This document shows positions 1 through 6,018 of a DNA stretch of 8,786 nt, one piece after another (the stretch's first letter is position 1; the number at the start of each line of letters is the position of its first letter). Both the position numbers and the translations under genes were made by a program. The DNA is from Ignavibacteriaceae bacterium (GTDB taxonomy: Bacteria > Bacteroidota > Ignavibacteria > Ignavibacteriales > Ignavibacteriaceae), in the NCBI GenBank assembly GCA_031292465.1, contig JARLHB010000023.1, forward strand, positions 1 through 8,786, given 5' to 3'. Below the pieces are notes generated by a model. That model ran no database searches and was not told the origin of the DNA. It was given only the letters and a program-made list of their open reading frames with translations.

Positions 1-122
1 AAATCTTTATCCAATAAAAGTGAGGGTTCCCGCAATGTCTTGATTATGTCGTCGGCGAATTCACATACTTCATTTGTGGATTTCCATTTGAATTCTGAAA
101 TGGACGGATTGATCTTTACCAT
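1..122 (-). CDS. N-terminal fragment of a probable PAS-domain signalling protein (partial, runs off left edge)
   Basis: Only the first 40 codons lie in the window, with no stop before position 1. The ATG at 122 is preceded by AAGGTGGT, a good ribosome-binding site, and an in-frame TAA lies four codons upstream, so this start is secure. The peptide ends in ADDIIKTLREPSLLLDKD. This resembles the opening helix and first strand of PAS domains of the form 'II.TLREPLLVLD.DL', which are found in sensor kinases, CheB/CheR-type proteins and cyclases. From family knowledge, such a domain would sense a ligand or redox state in the cytoplasm. The output domain lies outside the window, so the type of signalling protein cannot be named. 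No signal peptide or membrane segment is visible in these 40 residues. The reading frame is well supported; the PAS assignment rests on a short motif recognised by eye. Confidence 0.6.
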   Translation of the reverse strand, partial: MVKINPSISEFKWKSTNEVCEFADDIIKTLREPSLLLDKD

Positions 123-303
123 AACACCACCTTATTATCAACAATGGTCTTGTTATTCGAATATCCAATTCAATTTTACTCAATCGCATCAATTATTTGT
201 ACCCAATTAATGCTCTTGGTTATTATCCTAAATCAAAATAGAAACATTGAGTGTGAAAATCAATCAATCAAAGGGATGAAAAAGGAACTTATCAAGGAGG
301 GAG

Positions 304-339
304 AAAAAAATGTAGGTCTTTAATTTATCAAAGACCTAC
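304..339 (-). terminator. Intrinsic terminator of the ferritin gene
   Basis: Read on the minus strand, a perfect 10-bp stem (GTAGGTCTTT paired with AAAGACCTAC, positions 339-330 and 321-312) closes an 8-nt loop. It is followed by A and seven T residues. It begins 15 bp after the ferritin stop codon, the expected place for a Rho-independent terminator. Confidence 0.88.
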
Positions 340-353
340 TAATAAAATATGTT

Positions 354-851
354 CTAAGCTGTTCTTCCTCTTTTGCCTAATTCTTTATCAAGATATAGAA
401 GGCCGCCTTTGCTGTCTTCAATCATTTTAATTCTTTCAAGTATTTTTAAGGCGTTAGCTTCTTCTTCTACCTGTTCATTTACAAACCACTGTAAAAAGTT
501 ATTTGTTGCATAATCTTTGGAGTCTATTGCAAGTCCCACCAGGTTATGAATTGATGCGGTAACTTTCTGTTCATGTTTGTAGGTAGCTTCAAAAGCGTCT
601 TTTGGGGTCTTATAATGCAAAGAAGGAGTATTAATTTGTGTAAGTTCAACTTTCCCGTTGGTTTGAAGAATAAAGTCATAAAATTTAAGTGCATGTGCAT
701 ATTCTTCAGTGGATTGGACCCTCATCCATGCTGCGAATCCTGAAAAATTTAATGTTTCAAAAAATGCTGACATTGCAAGGTATTCATAGGATGAAGATAC
801 TTCAAGATTTAACTGCTCATTTAAGGCTTTCTGGATTTTTTCATTTAGCAT
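354..851 (-). CDS. ftnA: Non-haem bacterial ferritin (FtnA type)
   Basis: This 165-residue protein has the usual length of bacterial ferritin subunits, which assemble into a 24-subunit cytoplasmic shell that oxidises Fe(II) and stores it as a ferric mineral. The ferroxidase ligands fall at the same positions as in E. coli FtnA: E17, Y24, E50, H53, E94, Q127 and E130. The extra acidic residues E49, E126 and E129 of the third iron site are also present. No methionine haem ligand or bacterioferritin features are seen, so this is the haem-free class. The start is supported by AAGGTGAG upstream of the ATG at 851. The gene stands alone with its own terminator and is divergent from the helicase gene, with a 302-bp gap between them. 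I see no convincing Fur-type operator upstream, so iron control cannot be claimed from sequence. Confidence 0.97.
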   Translation of the reverse strand: MLNEKIQKALNEQLNLEVSSSYEYLAMSAFFETLNFSGFAAWMRVQSTEEYAHALKFYDFILQTNGKVELTQINTPSLHYKTPKDAFEATYKHEQKVTASIHNLVGLAIDSKDYATNNFLQWFVNEQVEEEANALKILERIKMIEDSKGGLLYLDKELGKRGRTA

Positions 852-1153
852 AACTCACCTTTTAATATTATTGATTGATTTTAATGTTAAATGTAAGAAA
901 CTAAACGCCTTACTGCAACAAAATTATTGTTTTTACATAATTGTGTGATTTACTTTAAAGTTTATTTGAATAATAATACCTATGCAGGGAAATATTTACC
1001 AATTACAAGTCAGGAATCTTTGTAACATGCATAATAAGCGCATAAATAGTTAAAAGATATTTTGATTTTGTACTGATTTATATCCTTTCAATTCGATTGA
1101 AAATTCCATATATTTGCACCTTAAAAAAGATCTAATTCAAAAAAACAGGGAAT
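852..1153. other. Divergent intergenic region between ferritin and helicase genes
   Basis: This 302-bp AT-rich region must hold the promoters of both divergent genes. For the helicase there is a good Bacteroidetes-type promoter, listed separately. For ferritin the only candidate is TAATTTTG on the minus strand (926-919), which fits TAnnTTTG about 68 bp before the start codon. No matching upstream TTTG element lies 19-21 nt away, so it is weak. No ORF, tRNA or long repeat is visible. Confidence 0.6.
1086..1116 (+). promoter_or_regulatory. Bacteroidetes-type promoter of the helicase gene
   Basis: TATATTTG (1109-1116) is an exact match to the TAnnTTTG -7 element. TTTC (1086-1089), one base off the TTTG -33 element, lies 19 nt before it. 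Transcription would start near 1121-1123, leaving a leader of about 30 nt before the ATG at 1154. The consensus is established for Bacteroidetes; its use here is inferred. Confidence 0.5.
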
Positions 1154-3337
1154 ATGATCAATCTAAAATCATTGAACAGTGAGCAACGAAAAGCTGTAGA
1201 ATATATCAACGGCCCGCAAATGATAGTGGCGGGTGCTGGTTCCGGTAAGACAAGAGTACTTACCTTTAAAGTAGCCTACTTAATAGAAAATGGTTTCGAG
1301 CCTGAGAACCTCCTTGCCTTAACTTTTACAAATAAAGCGGCAAATGAGATGAAAAGCCGGATTAAAGAGCTTGCCGGCAATAAAGCTAGCCATGTTTGGA
1401 TGGGCACTTTCCATTCAATATTTGCTAAAATATTAAGAATTGAAGCAAAAAGCCTTGAATACAAGAGTAATTTTTCAATTTATGATACCGAAGATTCTAC
1501 GTCTCTGGTTTCCAATATTATGTCTAATTTGGAGATCGAAATTGAAGGCGTTACTACAAATTCAATAAGGCACAGAATAAGCAACCTGAAAAGCCACATG
1601 ATACTTCCTGCGGAATTCAGGCAGCACCATTTACAATCTTTCATTGATGAGAAAATTGCAGATGTTTTTGATGAGTATCAAAAAAGGCTTGTTGAAAATA
1701 ATGCGATGGATTTTGACGATTTATTGTTAAAACCGATTGATCTGTTCAATATAAATCCTAAAATACATCAAAAATATAAAAAACAATTCGAGTACCTGCT
1801 GGTTGATGAATTTCAGGATACGAATAAAGCCCAGTATGAGCTTTTAAAGATGCTTACCACACGCGATGGTAAAATTTGCGTTGTCGGCGATGATGCCCAG
1901 AGTATTTACAGCTGGCGCGGCGCTAATGTGGGCAATATGCTGGATTTTGAAAAAGATTTCCCTAAACATAAGATATTTAAACTTGAACAGAATTACCGTT
2001 CGACTAAATTTATTCTTGCTGCGGCTGATTCTGTAATTAAAAATAATAAAAGCCAGATTATTAAAACACTTTGGACTGAAAACAACGATGGCGAACAGCT
2101 TACGCTTGTTAAATGTGCCGATGAAAAAGATGAAGCATTTCAGATATCAAAGTATATTAAATTCGAAATATCAAAGAAGAAATTGTCTTTGAAGGATTTT
2201 GCCGTACTTTACAGGACAAATGCCCAATCAAGAGCTTTAGAAGACATTTTTAGGCGTGAAAAAATTCCTTACAGGATAATCGGCGGCACAGAATTTTACA
2301 AGCGCAAGGAAGTTAAGGATATAATTGCGTACCTGCGTGTTATTTCCAATCAGACTGATGAAGAAAGCCTGCTGCGTATTATGAACTTTCCGCAGCGCGG
2401 CATAGGTAGCACAACAATTAAAAGGATGATTGCATTTGCCCGCAAGTTAAACCTGTCATTATTTGACACTATGGCGCGCGTTTTTGAAGTAATAGATATA
2501 AAAGAAAGAATCCAGAAAAACGTTAAGGCGTTTAAGATTCTTCTTGATAAATATATCGGCTTAAAAGACAAATTGTCTGTAGGAGAGCTTTCCCGTGCAT
2601 TGGTTGATGAACTTGGCGTATTGCGTATATTTAAGGAAGAAAACACACCGGAATCAATTGCCCGCTGGGAAAATATAAACGAGCTCCTATCAGCTTTAAG
2701 CGATTTTTCCAATACATATAAAGATGCAAAACTGGAACAATTTCTTGAAGATGTTTCTCTAATGTCCGATGTGGATTCATACGAAGAGGAAAAGAATGTT
2801 GTTACATTTTTAACCATTCATGCTGCAAAAGGGCTTGAATTTCCTGTCGTATTTATCTCAGGGTGCGAAGAAGATATATTCCCGTTATCAAACCGGTTCA
2901 GTTCGGATGCCTCGCTGGAAGAGGAAAGAAGGCTGTTTTATGTTGCGGTAACACGTGCAGAAAAAAAAGTTTATATATCTCATGCCCGTTCCCGGTACCG
3001 TTTTGGCGAGGTTGCTTACCAGAGCAGGTCAAGATTTATAGATGAACTCGATCCATCCACATATGTGGAAATAAACGGCGGCATCGGCCGTAAGTCTTCC
3101 CTCAGGAAGTCTAAAAAAGAGATGTACTACGAATACTTTGAAAATGTCGATTACGAAAACTTTGATCAGGATAATAAATCACTACGTCCCGGCAGCAGGG
3201 TTATGCATGAAAAATTCGGACTCGGTAAGGTAACCCAGGTTGTTGGAGCCGGTGATATGCAAAAGGCAACGGTGGTATTCGAGGGAAATAATGTGAAACA
3301 ATTAATGCTGAAATTTGCTAAGCTAAAGGTTCTTTAA
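1154..3337 (+). CDS. pcrA: UvrD/PcrA-family ATP-dependent 3'-5' DNA helicase
   Basis: This 727-residue protein is a cytoplasmic SF1A helicase that unwinds DNA in nucleotide-excision and mismatch repair and clears stalled replication and transcription complexes. All motifs are present in order: Q motif LNSEQRKAV (7-15), Walker A AGAGSGKTR (26-34), Ia TFTNKAANEM (57-66), Ib GTFHS (84-88), Walker B VDEFQDTN (217-224), III GDDAQSIYSWRGA (245-257), IV QNYRST (279-284), V TIHAAKGLEF (554-563) and VI EERRLFYVAVTRA (589-601). Residues about 677-727 (PGSRVMHEKFGLGKV...) match the Tudor-like C-terminal domain through which PcrA/UvrD contacts RNA polymerase. Length and layout are full-size, with no sign of a break. 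The GDDAQ form of motif III, in place of GDxDQ, is common in Bacteroidota relatives. The ribosome-binding site is modest (AGGG, 3 nt before the ATG). uvrD is the alternative name; sequence alone does not separate the two. Confidence 0.97.
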   Translation: MINLKSLNSEQRKAVEYINGPQMIVAGAGSGKTRVLTFKVAYLIENGFEPENLLALTFTNKAANEMKSRIKELAGNKASHVWMGTFHSIFAKILRIEAKSLEYKSNFSIYDTEDSTSLVSNIMSNLEIEIEGVTTNSIRHRISNLKSHMILPAEFRQHHLQSFIDEKIADVFDEYQKRLVENNAMDFDDLLLKPIDLFNINPKIHQKYKKQFEYLLVDEFQDTNKAQYELLKMLTTRDGKICVVGDDAQSIYSWRGANVGNMLDFEKDFPKHKIFKLEQNYRSTKFILAAADSVIKNNKSQIIKTLWTENNDGEQLTLVKCADEKDEAFQISKYIKFEISKKKLSLKDFAVLYRTNAQSRALEDIFRREKIPYRIIGGTEFYKRKEVKDIIAYLRVISNQTDEESLLRIMNFPQRGIGSTTIKRMIAFARKLNLSLFDTMARVFEVIDIKERIQKNVKAFKILLDKYIGLKDKLSVGELSRALVDELGVLRIFKEENTPESIARWENINELLSALSDFSNTYKDAKLEQFLEDVSLMSDVDSYEEEKNVVTFLTIHAAKGLEFPVVFISGCEEDIFPLSNRFSSDASLEEERRLFYVAVTRAEKKVYISHARSRYRFGEVAYQSRSRFIDELDPSTYVEINGGIGRKSSLRKSKKEMYYEYFENVDYENFDQDNKSLRPGSRVMHEKFGLGKVTQVVGAGDMQKATVVFEGNNVKQLMLKFAKLKVL

Positions 3338-3468
3338 TACGTTCTTATGATCTCCGTTATTTAATTAGATTATTAGTGTTCTATTAAAAAATACTTTTTT
3401 CGGAATAGAAACCGGGAAAATAAATAAATAAACAAATAATATAATATCTAAATTAAGGAGTTGAGACG

Positions 3469-4851
3469 ATGGCTACTGCGCCTAAAAAGTTAGCGATATT
3501 GGTCGGTGGTGGACCGGCGCCTGGTATTAATAGTGTTATTGGTGCTGCAACAATTCGTGCCGTATTAGAAGGAGTTGAAGTCCTTGGTATAAAAGACGGA
3601 TTCAAATGGATTATGGAAGGCGATATTTCGCATGTTGAAGAATTAACAATCGAAAATGTCAGCCGGATTCACTTCAGAGGCGGGTCGTATATTGGCATTG
3701 CAAGAAACAATCCCACCAAAGACAAAAAAAATCTTGAAAAAACTGTAACTTCGTTATTACGCCTTAATGTGGATAAATTAATCACTATCGGCGGTGATGA
3801 TACTGCATACAGCGCATTAAAAGTTGATGAAATGGCAGACGGCAGGATAAAAGTCGTTCATGTGCCAAAGACGATTGACAACGATCTTGACCTACCCCAC
3901 GGTATTTCCACATTCGGTTTCCAAACTGCACGCCACATCGGCGTTGAACTTGTTAAGAATTTAATGGTAGATGCACAAACTACATCCCGCTGGTATTTTG
4001 TAGTTTCTATGGGCAGAAAAGCCGGGCATCTGGCACTTGGAATCGGCAAAGCTACCGGAGCTACACTTACATTAATCCCCGAAGAATTTGGCGGGCCGGA
4101 TATGCGGCTTAATAATATAGTCGATATTCTTGTAGGCGCAATTATCAAGCGTTTAAGCTACGGAAGAAAAGACGGCGTTGCAATTATTGCCGAAGGCCTT
4201 GTTGAACATTTGAAGCCTGAAGATTTGGATCCTATGGTTACCATCGAAAGAGATGCGCATGATAACATCCGCATTGCTGAAGTTAATTTTGGAGAAATCT
4301 TAAAGTATAAAGTTCAGGAAAGATTAAAAGAGTTCAATATAAAATCTACAATCGTAGCTAAGAATATAGGTTATGAACTTCGTTGTGCAGATCCTATTCC
4401 GTTTGATATGGAATATACTCGTGATCTTGGTTTTGCTGCCGCCCAGTTTATACTTTCCGGCGGAACAGGCGCTATGGTATCAATACAGAACGGCCGTTTT
4501 GTACCGATGTACTTCTCTGACATATTAGACCCAGTTACAAAGAAAACAAAAGTAAGAATGGTTGATCCGTCTTCAGAATCATTTTATATAGCCAGAAGTT
4601 ATATGCTAAGGCTGAATCAATCTGATTTTGAAGACCCGCATGAATTAGCCAAATATGCTGCAACTTGCGGAATATCTCTTGATGAATTCAGAAACCAGTT
4701 CTTTTATTTAATGGAGCATGATCTTCTTTATAAGAATCTAAGAGAAGGTAAAATTAATCTTGCCTCTATTGAAAATGGTGTCCCGCTTAAGTCTACCGGC
4801 GAACTACGGCTTAGCGAAGTAAAAGGACAGGAAGGCAGTATGCTGCCTTAA
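3469..4851 (+). CDS. pfp: Pyrophosphate-dependent 6-phosphofructokinase (PPi type)
   Basis: This 460-residue cytoplasmic enzyme interconverts fructose 6-phosphate and fructose 1,6-bisphosphate. Two residues that define the phosphoryl donor can be read directly. The phosphate loop is GGDDT (108-112), with Asp where ATP enzymes have Gly (GGDGS). The catalytic loop is PKTIDND (133-139), with Lys where ATP enzymes have Gly. Both are established marks of PPi-PFKs, whose reaction is reversible and saves ATP. D137 and D139 are the catalytic aspartates. MGRKAGH (181-187) and the segment near 301-318 (GYELRCADPIPFD) form the sugar-phosphate site. The N-terminal strand carries GGGPAPGIN (13-21). It is longer than the roughly 320-residue PfkA, as is usual for this PPi clade. 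The start has AAGGAG 8 nt upstream. It is monocistronic, between a 131-bp gap and a strong terminator; no clear promoter is seen in that gap. Confidence 0.93.
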   Translation: MATAPKKLAILVGGGPAPGINSVIGAATIRAVLEGVEVLGIKDGFKWIMEGDISHVEELTIENVSRIHFRGGSYIGIARNNPTKDKKNLEKTVTSLLRLNVDKLITIGGDDTAYSALKVDEMADGRIKVVHVPKTIDNDLDLPHGISTFGFQTARHIGVELVKNLMVDAQTTSRWYFVVSMGRKAGHLALGIGKATGATLTLIPEEFGGPDMRLNNIVDILVGAIIKRLSYGRKDGVAIIAEGLVEHLKPEDLDPMVTIERDAHDNIRIAEVNFGEILKYKVQERLKEFNIKSTIVAKNIGYELRCADPIPFDMEYTRDLGFAAAQFILSGGTGAMVSIQNGRFVPMYFSDILDPVTKKTKVRMVDPSSESFYIARSYMLRLNQSDFEDPHELAKYAATCGISLDEFRNQFFYLMEHDLLYKNLREGKINLASIENGVPLKSTGELRLSEVKGQEGSMLP

Positions 4852-4864
4852 ATGGTTCAGTCAA

Positions 4865-4900
4865 AAGAAGGGATGAACTTGTTCATCCCTTCTTAATTTT
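4865..4900 (+). terminator. Strong intrinsic terminator after the phosphofructokinase gene
   Basis: A perfect 14-bp inverted repeat (AAGAAGGGATGAAC at 4865-4878, its complement at 4881-4894) is separated by only TT and followed by AATTTTATAATGTTTT. It starts 14 bp after the stop codon. The T run is interrupted but the stem is strong. It isolates the phosphofructokinase gene from the downstream unit. Confidence 0.87.
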
Positions 4901-5102
4901 ATAATGTTTTAAAAATAATTTTAATAATTTAATAAAATATATAATTGCATATATAGATTATTTCATTACACCTGCCCAAAGTCTTTTGCTAATCGAAACA
5001 CTAAAATCTGCTGTCTCACAATGAGAACCAAATAATCACAGCTATATATTTTAAAATTGCATACTAATTATTAAATATTTAAATTATATATACCATTTAT
5101 GT

Positions 5103-5213
5103 ATGGTAAACAAAAAAGACTATTATGCAGGCTTAAGTTTATATAATGCCTGTAAAAACTATTTTCACAATCGTTATTATACGCCGTTACTTTTTCAATG
5201 CGGTATTGAATAA
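5103..5213 (+). other. Possible 36-residue mini-ORF
   Basis: An ATG-to-TAA frame encodes 36 residues beginning MVNKKDYYAGLSLYNAC, rich in Tyr, Asn and Lys with two Cys. There is no Shine-Dalgarno sequence. The start codon sits inside the right arm of the TACCAT/ATGGTA hairpin. In DNA this AT-rich an open frame of this length can occur by chance, and I recognise no family. Confidence 0.15.
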
Positions 5214-5260
5214 ATTATTATTGTAAAACTTTTATTTACAAAAAGATAGTTGGAAATCGG

Positions 5261-5273
5261 CCGTAAAGGAATG
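5261..5273 (+). repeat. 13-nt direct repeat, copy 1
   Basis: CCGTAAAGGAATG, identical to the copy at 5470-5482, 209 bp downstream. The last three bases are the ATG of a 39-codon ORF. The AAGGAAT part also pairs with ATTCCTT at 5281-5287 to form a 7-bp hairpin that copy 2 lacks. Confidence 0.75.
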
Positions 5274-5390
5274 AGGGAAAATTCCTTAATCGATACAATT
5301 TACCTCTTATCGTTTGTAATAGCAAAGTGTAGAATTCTTCTTAAGTTTTTAATAATAATGTTGCATTTTCATACTGTAATTTTAGGTTAA
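5271..5390 (+). other. Possible 39-residue hydrophobic mini-ORF starting in repeat copy 1
   Basis: The frame opens at the ATG that ends repeat copy 1 and runs to a TAA at 5388-5390. The peptide is strongly hydrophobic (IYLLSFVIAKC, then LLKFLIIMLHFHTVILG) and could be a single membrane segment. AAAGGA abuts the ATG with no spacer, too close for a normal Shine-Dalgarno site. It may be a leader or small membrane peptide, or a chance frame. Confidence 0.2.
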
Positions 5391-5469
5391 GGTGTAAACG
5401 ATAAGTTGTCGTACTATTTTTTGTTTACAAAGTTTCTATTTTCATAATACATTCAGATTAAAGAGTTCC

Positions 5470-5482
5470 CCGTAAAGGAATG
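5470..5482 (+). repeat. 13-nt direct repeat, copy 2
   Basis: CCGTAAAGGAATG, identical to copy 1 at 5261-5273. Its final ATG opens a 23-codon frame. The flanks beyond the 13 nt do not match those of copy 1. Confidence 0.75.
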
Positions 5483-5567
5483 GTTTCGGCCATTATGGGC
5501 TGCTTATCAAAATATATAGCGATTAAGCTGCCGTTTGGTTTAAGAGATTAATTTATATAGTCTTAAA
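5479..5567 (+). promoter_or_regulatory. Cluster of three hairpins in the leader of the exported two-gene unit
   Basis: Three successive inverted repeats lie in the last 120 nt before the start codon at 5596. They are AATGG/CCATT (5479-5494, 6-nt loop), an imperfect 10-bp stem GGCtGCTTATC with GAtTAAGCtGCC (5498-5532, one mismatch and one bulge), and TTTAAGA/TCTTAAA (5539-5567, 15-nt loop). None has a T run fit for termination. A structured 5' leader is the natural reading, but I match it to no known RNA family. Confidence 0.35.
5480..5551 (+). other. Possible 23-residue mini-ORF starting in repeat copy 2
   Basis: The frame opens at the ATG ending repeat copy 2 and stops at TAA 5549-5551, 44 bp before the next start codon. 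The peptide begins MVSAIMGCLSKYIAIK, hydrophobic with two Lys. It lies over the first two hairpins, a layout compatible with a leader peptide whose translation would disrupt them, but chance is the simpler explanation. Confidence 0.15.
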
Positions 5568-5583
5568 ACTATTTTAGTAAATA

Positions 5584-5589
5584 GGAGGG
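5584..5589 (+). promoter_or_regulatory. Strong ribosome-binding site fixing the start at 5596
   Basis: GGAGGG, preceded by A, lies 6 nt before the ATG at 5596. It decides for this start over the in-frame ATG at 5665, which would give a shorter and neater signal peptide but has no Shine-Dalgarno sequence. Confidence 0.75.
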
Positions 5590-5595
5590 TAATAC

Positions 5596-6018
5596 ATGAA
5601 AGCAGGACTGAAATATTTCAGTTTGTTGCTTTTTTCTAATATTAACCGCTTGCCAATCAATGATATGCTCGGGGTAGAGTTAAAGCAGAGATTATCAGGC
5701 GGAATAATGTTGGTTTTAACGTTATTCGTTTTAATTGGAGGTAACGCAAAAGCAGCAACAAATATTGTTTACGGCGCAAATGGCGGCAAGGTTAAGGCAA
5801 CATTGGATGTTGCAAATAACTATTGTACAAAAATTGATGCCATTTGTTTGTGCAGGGAAGATTTAATCATTTCTAAAACTATTGCTTTGCAATCCGATTC
5901 AGGTGTAGCAAGCACTAACAAATCATATTTAAATGGAACCGGGATTACCGGACAATCTGTTAATGCAACTATTACTAACGCTGGTTTTATAAACTTTAGC
6001 GAGAGGGAAATATTATGA
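5596..6018 (+). CDS. Exported 140-residue protein of unknown function, coupled to the repeat protein
   Basis: I recognise no family. The N-terminus is unusual. A first hydrophobic stretch (YFSLLLF, 7-13) is followed by a polar segment, then a second and longer one (IMLVLTLFVLIGG, 37-49) ending in NAKA-A (50-54), a good signal-peptidase I site. The mature part would be about 87 residues, rich in Asn, Thr, Gly and Ser, with three Cys (C77, C84, C86) and the sequence GTGITGQSVNATITNAGF near the C-terminus, which suggests a short beta-rich surface protein. With cleavage after A53 it is secreted; without cleavage it would be a membrane-anchored protein. Its stop overlaps the next start as ATGA, so it heads a two-gene unit and is probably translationally coupled to it. 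An alternative start at M24 would give a conventional signal peptide. Confidence 0.72.
   Translation: MKAGLKYFSLLLFSNINRLPINDMLGVELKQRLSGGIMLVLTLFVLIGGNAKAATNIVYGANGGKVKATLDVANNYCTKIDAICLCREDLIISKTIALQSDSGVASTNKSYLNGTGITGQSVNATITNAGFINFSEREIL

Larger units (their letters stand above)
4901..5595. other. Long AT-rich gap upstream of the exported two-gene unit
   Basis: This 695-bp stretch has no recognisable gene. It contains a first half of mostly A/T runs, a 6-bp hairpin TACCAT/ATGGTA (5091-5108), and a 7-bp hairpin TTGTAAA/TTTACAA (5221-5241). It also holds the exact 13-nt direct repeat at 5261 and 5470, a long-range inverted repeat (TTATCGTTT at 5307-5315, AAACGATAA at 5396-5404), and three hairpins at 5479-5567. 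Three mini-ORFs of 36, 39 and 23 codons are all on the plus strand. I found no exact TAnnTTTG promoter box; TATCGTTTG (5309-5317) has one base too many in the spacer. No riboswitch class that I know is recognisable. Confidence 0.7.

Noticed and set aside
294..315. Strong AAGGAGGG followed 8 nt later by ATG and immediately TAG on the plus strand, a minimal start-stop ORF
   Set aside because: The ATG TAG overlaps the terminator stem of the ferritin gene and the A run is the terminator's T tract on the other strand. No plus-strand gene or promoter is evident here, so coincidence is likely.
262..880. Inverted AATCAATCAA (262-271) and TTGATTGATT (871-880) around the ferritin gene
   Set aside because: These are low-complexity tetranucleotide runs of 10 bp with no longer similarity, no target duplication and no transposase; they do not support a mobile element.
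2350..2817. 155-codon open frame on the minus strand within the helicase gene, and shorter ones at 1276-1464 (-) and 2863-3045 (+)
   Set aside because: All lie within a complete helicase gene with every motif intact. Their peptides show no recognisable domain and reflect codon bias of the real frame.
3420..3440. AAAT-type tetranucleotide run before the phosphofructokinase gene
   Set aside because: Only about four imperfect units in an AT-rich leader. It is too short and impure to argue for phase variation.
3858..4148. 96-codon open frame on the minus strand within the phosphofructokinase gene
   Set aside because: It runs antisense to conserved catalytic residues and has no ribosome-binding site or family resemblance.
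5457..5595. Known riboswitch (c-di-GMP, TPP, cobalamin, SAM, preQ1 types) in the leader
   Set aside because: I looked for the conserved cores of these classes and found none; only generic hairpins are supported.
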